In this document: in pieces, positions 6,127-15,277 of the stretch | Layout: each line of letters starts with the position of its first letter | Numbering within the stretch: position 1 is the first letter of the stretch | From: CAYLPU01 sp964385635 | Lineage (GTDB): Bacteria; Chloroflexota; Anaerolineae; B4-G1 | DNA length: 64,000 nt | Direction: 5' to 3' | Assembly (NCBI GenBank): GCA_964385635.1 | Contig: CAYLPU010000005.1 | Coordinates: 25,404-89,403, forward strand | Made by a program: the position numbers and the translations under genes | Notes under the pieces: model-generated | Told to the model about the DNA's origin: nothing | What the model saw: the letters and a program-made list of their open reading frames with translations, nothing else | Databases searched by the model: none

Positions 6127-8481
6127 ATGTTACCTGATGTACAAAGCAAACCCAGTGCCGACGTGCAACACCAGCATAAAGTTCTGGGGATTTACCTGGA
6201 ATTGGCGCAATATCCTATCCTGGCGCGTAAGATCCGGGAGCGAATGCGGCAGGAGTTATTCACTAAAGGGTTTATTAGGGTTGAGGCCTTTGAAGCAGAG
6301 GTCAAGGAGAAAGCCATCCTTTCGCAGCAGCGAGAAGGGGTGTTGGAGCCATTGACCGAAGAACCGGCGCAGGTTTGGAACGAGCGGTTGGCTTGTGTGC
6401 GCGATCAGATCACTGATTTTTATTTCGCCTACAATCTGCCCCACGACCGTTTGGAGGAGATTATCCAGTCGGTGCTGGTGGGCAATGTGCCCTACGATGA
6501 GTTGGGGCTGACCTTTAATCCCGAGTTGGCTCCCTGGGATTTGTTGTTCGCCCAGGGTGAAGAATACGAGGGTCTGCCACCGGAGAAGCGGGCCAAGGTC
6601 CAGCACCATCTGCAAGAGATCATTGTGGTGCTCATCAAGGGGATGATCAGCGATCAACTGGCGTTCGTGGGGGTAGCCAAAGAGTTATTCACCATCCAGG
6701 ACTTGAAAGAAATCCGCCGCCGGCGCATCGGCCGGGGAAAGATCGGTGGTAAGGCGGCCGGTATGCTGTTGGCCTGGAAGATATTGCAACTGGCGGATAG
6801 CGAGGATGAGATGTGTGTGCGCGAGCATATCAAAATCCCCGCTTCTTACTTTGTCGGCGCCGACGTGTTCTACGATTTTCTCTTGACTAACGGTCTCAAC
6901 TGCTACATGAACCAGAAATACAAACCCCGCGAAGAGATTGAGGCCGATCATCCACGCATCCGGGCGGCCCACATGGGCGGTCATTTTCCCGACGAGATCG
7001 TCTATAGCATCAAACAGTTGCTGGAGGATGTGGGTGACGCTCCGTTAATTGCGCGCTCTTCTAGTTTGTTAGAAGACAACTTTGGCAAGGCCTTTGCGGG
7101 CAAGTACGACAGCTTTTTCTGTCCCAATCAAGGCACGCTCGAGGACAACCTGGCGACCTTGTTGAACGCCATCAAGCGAGTGTACGCCAGCGTCTTGAAC
7201 CCCGACGCGTTGCTATATCGCCAGCACATGGGGTTGTTGGATTATGACGAGCGCATGGCGGTATTGATTCAAAAGGTGCAAGGAACCCGCTACCGGCGCT
7301 ACTTCTTTCCCATGCTCGCTGGCGTAGGTTACAGTCGCAACCCCTTTCGTTGGAATCCCAAAATCAGGCGCGAGGACGGCTTTTTGCGGCTGGTGTGGGG
7401 GCTGGGCACGCGCGCGGTGGAGCGGGTGGCTGACGATTACCCCCGTATCATTGCCTTGAGCCATCCCCAGTTGCGGCCTGAGGTCGGCGTGAAAAAGATT
7501 CGCAAATACTCGCAGCGTTTTATTGACCTGGTGGACCTGGAAGACGATTCATTCAAGACGTTGCCGGTCCAGGATGTGATCGCCGACGATTACCCGGCGC
7601 TGCGCTATCTGGTCTCAGTAGATAAAGGGGATTATTTGGCGCCCCTTATCTCGCGCCTGGATGCGGACAATGCTGATAATTTGGTGTTGACTTTTGAACA
7701 ACTGATCCAGGACAAGCGATTCATCACCTTGATGAAGACCATCCTTACAAAACTGGAACACCACTACAAATGGTCCGTGGATATCGAATTCGCGGTGGAC
7801 ATCCAGCCCAAGTATCCCCATGCCGAGTACACCATCCAACTGCTCCAGTGCCGCCCTCTGGTCAACTATGAATGGATGGAGAACGTCGGGGTCCCGGAGG
7901 GGATCCCCGAGCAGGATTTGATCTTGACGGCGTGCAAACTGGTCCCGCAAGGGGTGGTGTCCGGGATACGCTACATCGTGTACATAGATCCAGTGGAATA
8001 TAACCAGGCGCCGGATTACGTCACCAAGCTCGAACTGGCGCGGGTGATTGGGCGGCTCAACAAGCGTCTGGAGGGGGAGCGGTTCATCCTGATGGGGCCA
8101 GGGCGTTGGGGCAGCTCAAACCTGGACTTGGGCGTCAAGGTGACTTATGCCGATATTTACAACACTAAAGTACTGATCGAGATTCCGCTGACCAGGGAGG
8201 GGGTCATGACTGAGGTTTCTTATGGCACACACTTTTTCCAGGACCTGGTAGAGACAGGCATCTTTCCGCTGCCCATCACTCCCGGCGAGGACGGCGCGAT
8301 GCTCAATTCCAGGTTCCTCACCGAGTCTCCGAATCTGTTGGCCGAGTTGCTGCCGGCAGATGCGACATACGCCCAGTATGTCAGGGTCATTGATGTGCCG
8401 GCCGTCACAGGAGGGCGTTACCTGGAGATTGTGATGGATGGGGAGCATGGGCGGGCTGTGGGGTATCTGAAGCGGGCGTGA
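6127..8481 (+). CDS. PEP/pyruvate-binding (PPDK N-terminal) domain protein
   Basis: This protein is about 784 aa from the ATG after GGGAGG; an earlier in-frame ATG at 6001 would add a hydrophobic, unconvincing extension. The ATP-grasp-like PPDK_N domain is recognisable by RGKIGGKAAGMLLAWKIL and by LIARSSSLLEDNFGKAFAGK with YDSFF. The strand ending LLQCRPL closes the domain. The phospho-histidine swivelling domain (GGxxSHAA type) and the PEP-binding barrel of PEP synthase/PPDK are absent, so it cannot run the full reaction alone. The last 170 residues (GPGRWGSSNLDLGVKVTYADI) are a separate module that I cannot name. It could be a phosphotransfer or regulatory kinase. Confidence 0.75.
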   Translation: MLPDVQSKPSADVQHQHKVLGIYLELAQYPILARKIRERMRQELFTKGFIRVEAFEAEVKEKAILSQQREGVLEPLTEEPAQVWNERLACVRDQITDFYFAYNLPHDRLEEIIQSVLVGNVPYDELGLTFNPELAPWDLLFAQGEEYEGLPPEKRAKVQHHLQEIIVVLIKGMISDQLAFVGVAKELFTIQDLKEIRRRRIGRGKIGGKAAGMLLAWKILQLADSEDEMCVREHIKIPASYFVGADVFYDFLLTNGLNCYMNQKYKPREEIEADHPRIRAAHMGGHFPDEIVYSIKQLLEDVGDAPLIARSSSLLEDNFGKAFAGKYDSFFCPNQGTLEDNLATLLNAIKRVYASVLNPDALLYRQHMGLLDYDERMAVLIQKVQGTRYRRYFFPMLAGVGYSRNPFRWNPKIRREDGFLRLVWGLGTRAVERVADDYPRIIALSHPQLRPEVGVKKIRKYSQRFIDLVDLEDDSFKTLPVQDVIADDYPALRYLVSVDKGDYLAPLISRLDADNADNLVLTFEQLIQDKRFITLMKTILTKLEHHYKWSVDIEFAVDIQPKYPHAEYTIQLLQCRPLVNYEWMENVGVPEGIPEQDLILTACKLVPQGVVSGIRYIVYIDPVEYNQAPDYVTKLELARVIGRLNKRLEGERFILMGPGRWGSSNLDLGVKVTYADIYNTKVLIEIPLTREGVMTEVSYGTHFFQDLVETGIFPLPITPGEDGAMLNSRFLTESPNLLAELLPADATYAQYVRVIDVPAVTGGRYLEIVMDGEHGRAVGYLKRA

Positions 8482-8482
8482 A

Positions 8483-8506
8483 CGACCAGGTATACAACCT
8501 GGGTCG
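8483..8506. terminator. Hairpin between convergent genes
   Basis: CGACCAGGT and AACCTGGGTCG can pair with one bulge across a 4-nt loop, between the PPDK-like gene and gatB, which converge here. There is no clear T-run, so its role as a bidirectional terminator is tentative. Confidence 0.4.
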
Positions 8507-8522
8507 ACTGGCATGCCTCAAC

Positions 8523-10001
8523 CTATTCGCTCCGTCGAGTCTCCAGTTGTGCCTGTAGCAACTCCCGCACCACCTGAGGGTTCGCCTTGCCCCGTGTGGC
8601 CTTCATCACCTGCCCTATCAACCATCCGAGCACCTGGACTTTGCCGCCCAGGTATCGTGCCACCTGCTGCGGGTTTTCCTCCAGCACCTGCGCGACGATC
8701 TTTTCCAATGCGGCCGTGTCGGAGATTTGCGCCAGCCCGCGTTCCTCCACGATCTGGCGGGCGCCCCGCCCGCTGGCGAACATCTCCTCCAGCACCTCCT
8801 TGCCCGTGTTGAGGTTGATGGTGTTGTCCTTGACCAGCCCAATCAGTTCCGCCAGCGCCTGGGGCGATACCGGCACCGCGCCGATCTCCTGTCCTGTCTC
8901 CTTCATCAATCGGAACAGCTCGCCGGTGATCCAGTTGGCGACCGTCTTGGGGGCGGCTGCACTGGCTGCGGCGGCAACAGCGGCTTCATAGTAATCGGCC
9001 ACGGCTTTATCGGCGACCAGCACCCCGGCGTCGTATTCGCTCAGCCCATAGTCGGCGATGAAACGGGTGCGCTTGGTCTCCGGCAGTTCCGGCAGTTGGG
9101 CTCGCAGTTCCTCCACCCATTCGCGGCTGATTTCCAGGAGCGGGAGGTCTGGCTCGGGAAAGTAGCGATAATCGTCGGCGTATTCCTTGCTCCGCTGGAG
9201 CACCGTGACTCCCCGCGTCTCGTCCCAGCCCATCGTCTGCTGGGTGACCGTACCGCCAGCCTCCAGCGTCGCGATCTGGTCCTCGATCTCGTAGGCCACC
9301 GAGCGGGCCAGGGCGCGGAAGGAGTTGAGGTTCTTGACCTCATGGCGTGGGTTCAACACGTCGGAGCCCACAGGACGCACGCTGACGTTAGCCTCGAAGC
9401 GCATCACACCATTTTCCATGTTCCCCGAGTTGACACCCAGGTAGACGAGGATAGCGTGCAGTTTGGTCGCGTATGCTCGCACCTCCTCGACCGAGCGCAT
9501 ATCCGGCTCGCTGACGATCTCCAGCAGCGGCACCCCAGCCCGGTTGAGGTCCACCAGGCTGGCGCCGTCCACGTGGTACAGTTTGCCGGCGTCCTCCTCC
9601 AGGTGAGCGCGGTTGATGCGGACGCGCCTGACGCCCGCCCCGGTCTTGATCTCCGGCCTGATCTCCAGGTAGCCGTTCACTGTCAGCGGTGGGAATACTG
9701 GCGTGTACTGGGAGATCTGATATCCCTTGGGCAGGTCAGGGTAGAAATAGGACTTGCGGGCGAAGCGGGTGAAAGGGGAAACCTGGCAGTTGAGCGCCAG
9801 CCCGGTCGTGATGGCGATCTCGACCGCGCGCCGGTTGATGACTGGCAACACCCCGGGCATAGCAGTGCAGACCGGGCAGACGTAGGTGTTGGGCTCCAGG
9901 TCGCCGGTGTCCTCCACCACCGGGCAGGAGCAGAACATCTTGGAGGCGGTGTGGATCTGGGCGTGGACCTCCAGGCCGATGATGGGTTCGTAGCGGGTCA
10001 C
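8523..10001 (-). CDS. gatB: Asp-tRNA(Asn)/Glu-tRNA(Gln) amidotransferase subunit B
   Basis: At 492 aa it shows the standard GatB order: EPIIGLEVHAQIHTASKMFC at the N-terminus, the zinc-site cysteine motif YVCPVCTAMPG, NRAGVPLLEIVSEPDMRS, and the C-terminal GatB/YqeY helical domain ending GQVMKATRGKANPQVV. It forms the tRNA-binding kinase subunit that, with GatA and GatC, amidates mischarged Glu-tRNA(Gln) or Asp-tRNA(Asn). gatA and gatC are not in this window. The GTG start overlaps the stop of a DUF5615 gene by four bases (GTGA), an unusual coupling of an essential translation gene to a toxin-antitoxin-like pair. Confidence 0.95.
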   Translation of the reverse strand: MTRYEPIIGLEVHAQIHTASKMFCSCPVVEDTGDLEPNTYVCPVCTAMPGVLPVINRRAVEIAITTGLALNCQVSPFTRFARKSYFYPDLPKGYQISQYTPVFPPLTVNGYLEIRPEIKTGAGVRRVRINRAHLEEDAGKLYHVDGASLVDLNRAGVPLLEIVSEPDMRSVEEVRAYATKLHAILVYLGVNSGNMENGVMRFEANVSVRPVGSDVLNPRHEVKNLNSFRALARSVAYEIEDQIATLEAGGTVTQQTMGWDETRGVTVLQRSKEYADDYRYFPEPDLPLLEISREWVEELRAQLPELPETKRTRFIADYGLSEYDAGVLVADKAVADYYEAAVAAAASAAAPKTVANWITGELFRLMKETGQEIGAVPVSPQALAELIGLVKDNTINLNTGKEVLEEMFASGRGARQIVEERGLAQISDTAALEKIVAQVLEENPQQVARYLGGKVQVLGWLIGQVMKATRGKANPQVVRELLQAQLETRRSE

Positions 10002-10240
10002 CTTCTCTCTCCACTCACGCGAATGCGGGCATCTTCGACGACGACAACGTGCCCCATCATCCGCTCCTTGGGCACCGTGGCTAATACTCGTTCGAGTGCC
10101 CGGGCCGCACTCTGGGGCGTTTGGCGACGCAAACGTAGCAGGATGACACCGCCATGCTGTTTCAAGGGATAGCGCAGAATAGCGCCAAAGTCCTTGTCGT
10201 GGGTGACAATAGCGACGTTTTCATCCACAAGGAACTTCAC
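9998..10240 (-). CDS. DUF5615 PIN-like protein, internally shortened
   Basis: This 80-aa protein starts MKFLVDENV and continues directly with AIVTHDKDFGAILRYP. Family members usually have some 35-45 residues between the first acidic strand (LVDEN) and the VTHDKDFG motif. That region is missing, so the protein looks internally deleted while keeping its frame. DUF5615 proteins have a Mut7-C/PIN-like fold and are typically encoded with DUF433 antitoxins. Here the start overlaps the DUF433 stop (ATGA), and its own stop overlaps the gatB start. It is likely inactive as a nuclease. Confidence 0.75.
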   Translation of the reverse strand: MKFLVDENVAIVTHDKDFGAILRYPLKQHGGVILLRLRRQTPQSAARALERVLATVPKERMMGHVVVVEDARIRVSGERR

Positions 10241-10470
10241 GCTGGCACAGCCTCAAAGGATACAATCACTTCTTCGTTTGCAATGGTCTGGGCTGCGTAG
10301 CGAATGGCCGCCAGTATGTCCTCTCGCTCCAGGTGGGGATACTCTTCAAGTATCTTGGAGATGGACATCCCGGCGCTGAGAAGTTCCAGGAGAAACTGGA
10401 CGGAGATACGCGTGCCGCGAACGATGGGCTTACCCCCTAGAATGTTGGGATTGCACACGATTCGTTCCAT
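10237..10470 (-). CDS. DUF433 antitoxin-like protein
   Basis: This 77-aa protein begins ERIVCNPNILGGKPIVRGTR, the DUF433 signature, and goes on with a helix-turn-helix-like segment (LEEYPHLEREDILAAIRYAAQ). DUF433 proteins are usually the antitoxin partner of DUF5615 proteins. The ATG after GAGGAGGCAC is preferred over an in-frame TTG one codon upstream. It is the first gene of the operon DUF433-DUF5615-gatB. Confidence 0.85.
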   Translation of the reverse strand: MERIVCNPNILGGKPIVRGTRISVQFLLELLSAGMSISKILEEYPHLEREDILAAIRYAAQTIANEEVIVSFEAVPA

Positions 10471-10543
10471 CAACTGTGCCTCCTCTTACCTTATACCGTT
10501 TTTCGTGCTCTGTGCCACAGGCTGTGGTCTGCGCGCATTGATT

Positions 10544-11311
10544 TTAGTGGGTCAGAATCTGGCTCAGGAATAGCCTGGTGCGTTCCTCGCGCGGGTTGCG
10601 GAAGAATTCCTCCGTCGTGTTCCCCTCCACGATGGTTCCTTCGTCGAAGAAGATGATGCGGTTCGCGACCTCTTTGGCAAAGCCCATCTCGTGGGTCACG
10701 ACGATCATCGTCATGCCTGAATAGGCCAACTCGCGCATCACGTCTAGCACCTCTTTGATCATCTCCGGGTCAAGGGCGGAGGTCGGCTCGTCAAAGAGCA
10801 TGATCTTGGGTTGCATGGCCAGGGCACGGGCGATAGCCACCCGCTGCTGCTGCCCACCCGACAACTGGCCGGGGTATTTGTGGGCCTGCTCTGGGATCCC
10901 TACCCGCTCTAACAGTTGCATGGCGGTCTCTTCGGCCTTGTCTTTGGGCCACTTGCGCGCCCAGATGGGCGCCAGGGTGATGTTTTGTAACACCTTCAGA
11001 TGTGGAAAGAGGTTGAACTGCTGAAACACTATCCCCACTTCGCGCCGGATGGCCTCGATGTTGCGGATGTCGTGGGTCAGCTCAATGCCGTCCACGATAA
11101 TATCTCCCCGCTGGTGCTCTTCGAGACGGTTGATGGTGCGGATGAAGGTGGATTTGCCCGACCCCGAAGGGCCGCAGATGACGATCACCTCCTGCCGCTT
11201 GACGGTCAGCGATACGCCTCGCAGCACGTGAAAGTCATCGAACCACTTGTGCACGTCACGGCAGATGATAATGTCATCGGTGGACGGATGTGTCGTGTTG
11301 GCTTCGGTCAC
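10544..11311 (-). CDS. aapP: Polar amino-acid ABC transporter ATP-binding protein
   Basis: This 255-aa ABC ATPase is of the GlnQ/AapP type. It has Walker A GPSGSGKST, Q-loop FQQFNLFPH, signature LSGGQQQRVAIARALA, Walker B IMLFDEPTSALDP and the switch His in VVTHEMGFA. It powers the import complex formed with the two permeases upstream. It is the last gene of the leftward operon after aapJ, aapQ and aapM, with a GTG start 21 bases from the aapM stop. Confidence 0.92.
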   Translation of the reverse strand: MTEANTTHPSTDDIIICRDVHKWFDDFHVLRGVSLTVKRQEVIVICGPSGSGKSTFIRTINRLEEHQRGDIIVDGIELTHDIRNIEAIRREVGIVFQQFNLFPHLKVLQNITLAPIWARKWPKDKAEETAMQLLERVGIPEQAHKYPGQLSGGQQQRVAIARALAMQPKIMLFDEPTSALDPEMIKEVLDVMRELAYSGMTMIVVTHEMGFAKEVANRIIFFDEGTIVEGNTTEEFFRNPREERTRLFLSQILTH

Positions 11312-11332
11312 GTCATCCCCCTTCTACTCTTT

Positions 11333-12529
11333 CTAACGCTCCCCCACGCCCAGAGCCACCTCCAGTCGCCGGCTGGCGTAGGACATCGCATAGTTAAACA
11401 CCCAGAAAACGGCTGCAATAAACAGGTATACTTCCATGTTCAGGAGCTTCCATTCCACGTTGATCTCCAGAACGGCCTTGCCCACGGCGAGCAGTTCCAT
11501 GAGCCCCACGATGATGGCCAGGGTGGTGTCCATGAAGAGGGCGATGAACTGGCCCACGATAGCGGGAATGACCAACCTCAGCGCCTGTGGCAGTACGATC
11601 AGCGCCATCGTCTGAAAGCCATTGAGCCCCACCGCTTTGGCCGCCTCGATCTGTCCTAGTGGAATGGCCTGCAATCCGCCGCGCACGTTCTCGGCCATGT
11701 AAGCAGCCGCAAAGAGAGTCATCCCTATCATGGCTCGTAGCACACGGTCAATGCGCACGCCCCTGGGCAAAAAGAGAGGCAGGATGATAGATGCCATGAA
11801 CAGAATCGTCACCAGGGGCACACCCCGGACAATCTCGATGAACAGGACGCAAAAGGCCTTGAGCACCGGCAGCGAACTCTGTCGTCCCAGGGCCAGCGAA
11901 ACGCCGATGGGGAACGAGGCCACGATGCCGATCAGTGCCAGCAGGAAGGTCAAAAGTAGCCCCCCCCACAACCCTGTCCCTACCTGGGGTAGCCAGTCTA
12001 CGCCTTCAATCCCGGTCAATAAAATGATAGTCAGAGCAAATGAGAGCAGCCAACCCAGCGCCACCCAACGGGATTTGCCGATGAGGGTGCGTCCCACCTG
12101 ATAGCCGGTGAAGATCAGTACCGGATTGGCCAGGAACGCAAGCCGCAGACTCAGCCCCATGCTGATCGGCAGTAGAGCCAGGGCACCGAAGGCCACGGCC
12201 ATGGTCAGGGCAAAGGTGCGCACCGTGCCGCCCCATACGCACCAACTGAGACCCAAGAGAAAGGAAACCATAAGCACAATGGTTCCCACGCGCCACAGTT
12301 GATCCGGTGGGTATTGCCCCACTGCAAACAGTTTCAGGCTATTTGTAACCGGCGCCCAATTGGCCGTGAAAAAGATCCAACCCAAAACGCCCCGCAAGAC
12401 AGAGAAGACGAGCACTGCTGCCAAGACGGTGAGTAACGTGTTGTACCATGTGCTGAACAGGTTCTTTTGGAGCCAACGAACGAGTCCCGGAGGGGACGGC
12501 GGTCGCACGACGGTCAAAGTTGTGCTCAT
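11333..12529 (-). CDS. aapM: Amino-acid ABC transporter permease (AapM type)
   Basis: This is 398 aa from the ATG after GGAGC; an upstream extension to 12586 is possible but starts in a hairpin-containing spacer. It has a long N-terminal membrane part and the HisM-family core with the EAA loop (QIEAAKAVGLNGFQTMALIVLPQA) that contacts the ATPase. EIVRGVPLVTILFMA marks the polar amino-acid permease family. The roughly 400-residue length, with extra N-terminal helices, matches AapM/BztC rather than short HisM/GlnP permeases. Substrate breadth (for example Glu, Gln, Asp) is inferred from that family. Confidence 0.9.
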   Translation of the reverse strand: MSTTLTVVRPPSPPGLVRWLQKNLFSTWYNTLLTVLAAVLVFSVLRGVLGWIFFTANWAPVTNSLKLFAVGQYPPDQLWRVGTIVLMVSFLLGLSWCVWGGTVRTFALTMAVAFGALALLPISMGLSLRLAFLANPVLIFTGYQVGRTLIGKSRWVALGWLLSFALTIILLTGIEGVDWLPQVGTGLWGGLLLTFLLALIGIVASFPIGVSLALGRQSSLPVLKAFCVLFIEIVRGVPLVTILFMASIILPLFLPRGVRIDRVLRAMIGMTLFAAAYMAENVRGGLQAIPLGQIEAAKAVGLNGFQTMALIVLPQALRLVIPAIVGQFIALFMDTTLAIIVGLMELLAVGKAVLEINVEWKLLNMEVYLFIAAVFWVFNYAMSYASRRLEVALGVGER

Positions 12530-12625
12530 ATTATCGCTCCACGTAACTACCCAGTCGCTCGGCCTGGGTTGCCAAATCCAGGCCACAGCCGCCGGATTTG
12601 AAAGTCCGGCGGGAGCAGGTGAGTA

Positions 12626-13819
12626 TCATCGCTCCACTATTTGAATGCGACGGTTATAGATGTTCATCAGAATTGATGTGGTCAGGCTGGTAAAGAGGTA
12701 AACGGCCATCACCATCATAAAGACGGGGACCGCCCGGCCGGCCTGGTTAATCATTGTTCGTCCCACGAAAAACAGGTCGGGATAGCCGACCGCTACGGCC
12801 AGGCTCGAGTTCTTGGTCAGGTTCAGGTATTGGCTGATCAGCGGCGGGGTGATGACTCGCATCGCCTGGGGAAAGACCACCAGGCGCAAGACTTGCATCT
12901 GGCTAAGCCCGACTGCCCGCGCTGCCTCGAACTGACCCCGGTCAACCGCCAGAATGCCAGCGCGCACTACTTCGGCGATAAAGGCTCCGGTGTAGACCAC
13001 CAGCCCGGTCAACACGGCAGCGTACTCGGTCGTGAGTTGCATGCCCCCTTCAAAGTTGAACTTGCCCAGGATCGGCACCTCCCTCACCAATGGGTTCTCG
13101 CTGACCAGGAACCAGCCCACGGTGGGCAAGGCCAGCAACACGACGGCCGCCATCGCCACAGGGTAGGTCGTGCGCCCTGTCTTCAGTTGATAACGACCCA
13201 GCACGAAACGCAAGATGCCGGCCACGATGATTCCCACTGCCACAAAAACGACCCAGGTGCCAAAAGTCGAGGTCGGCACCGGGGACGGCAGGTAGAGGCC
13301 ACGCTGGCTGAGATAGATGGGACCAGGCCACTGGATACTCTCCTGCACGAACGGCAGGCTTTGAAAGACGGCAAAGTACCATATAAAAAGTTGAACCAAG
13401 AGGGGGATGTTGCGGACGATCTCGATATAGACACTGGCGATCTTGCTGACCAACCAGTTGGAGGAGAGCCGGGCCAGGGCGGCCACTGTTCCCAGTGCTG
13501 TTGCCGCAACGATACCCACCAGCGCCGCTTTGATCGTATTCAGGATACCGACCAGGAAGGCATAGCCGAAGGACTTGGAGGGATCGTACGGGATCACCGA
13601 CTCTGCCAGGGGAAACCCGGCCGCTTCATCCACAAAGTTGTATCCCAGGCTCAACCCTCTGTAGTGGGCCGCCTGGAGCACGTTGCTGACAAAGAAAATC
13701 AGAAAACCAATCACGAGGGCCGCAGAGACGACCTGGGCAACTCCTTGGATAACCCGCTCGTCGCGCCAGAGGGGAATGCTGCTTCTGGTGATGACTTGAA
13801 TGTGGGAGTCTTGACTCAT
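12626..13819 (-). CDS. aapQ: Amino-acid ABC transporter permease (AapQ type)
   Basis: This is a 397-aa membrane protein. The N-terminal RGLSLGYNFVDEAAGFPLAE and GYAFLVGILNTIKAALVG, then YIEIVRNIPLLVQLFIWYF, follow AapQ/BztB closely. The EAA loop is QFEAARAVGLSQMQVLRLVV. It pairs with aapM to form the channel. The 96-bp gap to aapM contains a short hairpin (ccgccgga / tccggcgg) and no gene. The ATG follows AGAAGGGATAAGG. Confidence 0.92.
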   Translation of the reverse strand: MSQDSHIQVITRSSIPLWRDERVIQGVAQVVSAALVIGFLIFFVSNVLQAAHYRGLSLGYNFVDEAAGFPLAESVIPYDPSKSFGYAFLVGILNTIKAALVGIVAATALGTVAALARLSSNWLVSKIASVYIEIVRNIPLLVQLFIWYFAVFQSLPFVQESIQWPGPIYLSQRGLYLPSPVPTSTFGTWVVFVAVGIIVAGILRFVLGRYQLKTGRTTYPVAMAAVVLLALPTVGWFLVSENPLVREVPILGKFNFEGGMQLTTEYAAVLTGLVVYTGAFIAEVVRAGILAVDRGQFEAARAVGLSQMQVLRLVVFPQAMRVITPPLISQYLNLTKNSSLAVAVGYPDLFFVGRTMINQAGRAVPVFMMVMAVYLFTSLTTSILMNIYNRRIQIVER

Positions 13820-13833
13820 CCTTATCCCTTCTA

Positions 13834-13866
13834 AGGGACCAGGTCCCTTAAAGGAACCTGGTCCCT
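13834..13866 (-). terminator. Stem-loop between aapJ and aapQ (attenuator-like)
   Basis: AGGGACCAGGTCCCTT and AAAGGAACCTGGTCCCT pair over about 16 bp with one mismatch and almost no loop. It lies directly after the binding-protein gene and before the permease genes, the place where transport operons often reduce downstream transcription or protect the upstream message. No strong T-run is seen. Confidence 0.55.
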
Positions 13867-13891
13867 ATGCTCCCAGACTCGATAGACTCGA

Positions 13892-14992
13892 TTAGCGAAG
13901 AGGCGGCGCGTAGATCAAGCCGCCATCGCTCCACAGTTTGTTGGGGCCACGGGGGAGGGTAAAGGCATCCCCGTTGGGTCCCATGTACCGATCATAGATC
14001 TCACCATAGTTGCCGACGGTGCGGATCACATTGGCAGCAAAATCGGCGCTCAGGCCCAGGTCGGCCTGGCCAAACTCGCCTTCCACGCCCAGCAGACGCT
14101 TGATGGAAGGGTTGTCGCTGCCCATCATCTCGTCCACGTTCTGCGAGGTGATGCCCAGTTCCTCGGCGTTGATCAGGACGTACGCCACGGCCTTGACCAG
14201 GTCGAACCACTGATCGTCGCCCGTGGGGACGGCCGGCGTCAGGGGCTCCTTGGACATGGTGACGTCCATAACCATGTGGTCGTCGGGATTGGCAAAGCCC
14301 TCCCGGACGGCCGCCAACTGCGACTTGTCGCTGGTGGCCGCGTCGCAGCGGCCCTCTTCGTAGGCGTTGTACACGGAGGCGGTGTCCTCGAACGTTACCG
14401 CCGTGAACTCCAGGCCGCGCCCTCGGAAATTGTCGGCCAGGTTCAACTCGGTGGTGGTGCCGGTGGTCACGCAGACGGTCGCACCGTCCAGGTCCTCCAG
14501 CGTGGTGGCGCCACTGTCCTTGCGCACCAGCATCCCCTGGCCGTCGTAGAACAAGACGACCGTGAAGTTGCCCCACTGCGCATCGCGGGTGGAGGTCCAG
14601 GTGCAGTTGCGGGCCAGCAGGTCTACCTCAGCGGTCTGCAGGGCCGGGCCACGCTCTGCCGCTGTCAACGGCACGAACTCGACCGCGTCCGGGTCGTTGA
14701 AGATGGCGACAGCCACAGCCCGGCAGAAGTCAATATCAAAGCCGATGTTCTTACCGTCCGCATCCAGGTAGCCAAAGCCGAGCAGATCGGTGCGGCTACC
14801 GCAGACGACCTTGCCTCGATCCAAGACGATCTGCAAACGCTCCCCGCCCGCTGCAGACACCTCGGGGCATGGAGCACATTCGGGGCACTCGGCCACCTCG
14901 GGACACGGGGGGCATTCGGCTGGCCCGCAGGCGGTGAGCACGATGCTCAAGGTTAACAAGACGACTAGCAGTGTAGATAGTTTGCGATTCAC
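13892..14992 (-). CDS. aapJ: Amino-acid ABC transporter substrate-binding lipoprotein
   Basis: This 366-aa protein has a lipoprotein signal (LSIVLTACGP, Cys22). The mature protein opens with an unusual Cys-Pro-Glu spacer, CPPCPEVAECPECAPCPEV, before the solute-binding domain (VLDRGKVVCGSRTDLLGFGYLDADGKNIGFDIDFCRAVAVAIF). The ARNCTWTSTRDA and GTTTELNLAD segments fit AapJ/BztA. It presents polar amino acids to AapQM. The GTG start has an AGGAGGA site. A promoter and a leader element lie upstream. What the extra cysteines do is unknown; they might form disulphides or bind metal. Confidence 0.9.
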   Translation of the reverse strand: MNRKLSTLLVVLLTLSIVLTACGPAECPPCPEVAECPECAPCPEVSAAGGERLQIVLDRGKVVCGSRTDLLGFGYLDADGKNIGFDIDFCRAVAVAIFNDPDAVEFVPLTAAERGPALQTAEVDLLARNCTWTSTRDAQWGNFTVVLFYDGQGMLVRKDSGATTLEDLDGATVCVTTGTTTELNLADNFRGRGLEFTAVTFEDTASVYNAYEEGRCDAATSDKSQLAAVREGFANPDDHMVMDVTMSKEPLTPAVPTGDDQWFDLVKAVAYVLINAEELGITSQNVDEMMGSDNPSIKRLLGVEGEFGQADLGLSADFAANVIRTVGNYGEIYDRYMGPNGDAFTLPRGPNKLWSDGGLIYAPPLR

Positions 14993-15056
14993 AGTTCTCC
15001 TCCTGTTATAGTATGGCTATGCACGATCGACGGATCCAATTGGAGATTCCCGGTGC

Positions 15057-15068
15057 TTCACCTCCTTT
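15057..15068 (-). promoter_or_regulatory. Leader element AAAGGAGGTGAA of aapJ
   Basis: A second SD-like sequence lies about 70 nt upstream of the aapJ start. It matches the elements before gdhA and livK. The GTG inside it could open a 14-codon peptide ending at a TAG, but the three leaders encode no common peptide. Confidence 0.35.
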
Positions 15069-15277
15069 CCTTTTTGGTGTCTGGTGCGAAATGGGGTAGG
15101 GGGCCAGACCTACGCCTTTTGTACAGCGGATTGCTCTATCGCGTTGAACTGTATCAGCCGAGCACCGGCGTTTGTGGCAGATGTCTGTGGTTTGGGAGAC
15201 TGTGAAAGGCACTGTTACCGTATCCAAAGCCAGGATGCGGCAGTGTGAATGTGCTGGAATGGCATACTGACAGTTAC

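Noticed and set aside
8727..10172. 481-codon open frame on the plus strand opposite gatB
   Set aside because: It mirrors gatB codon structure, has no recognisable fold and no ribosome site.
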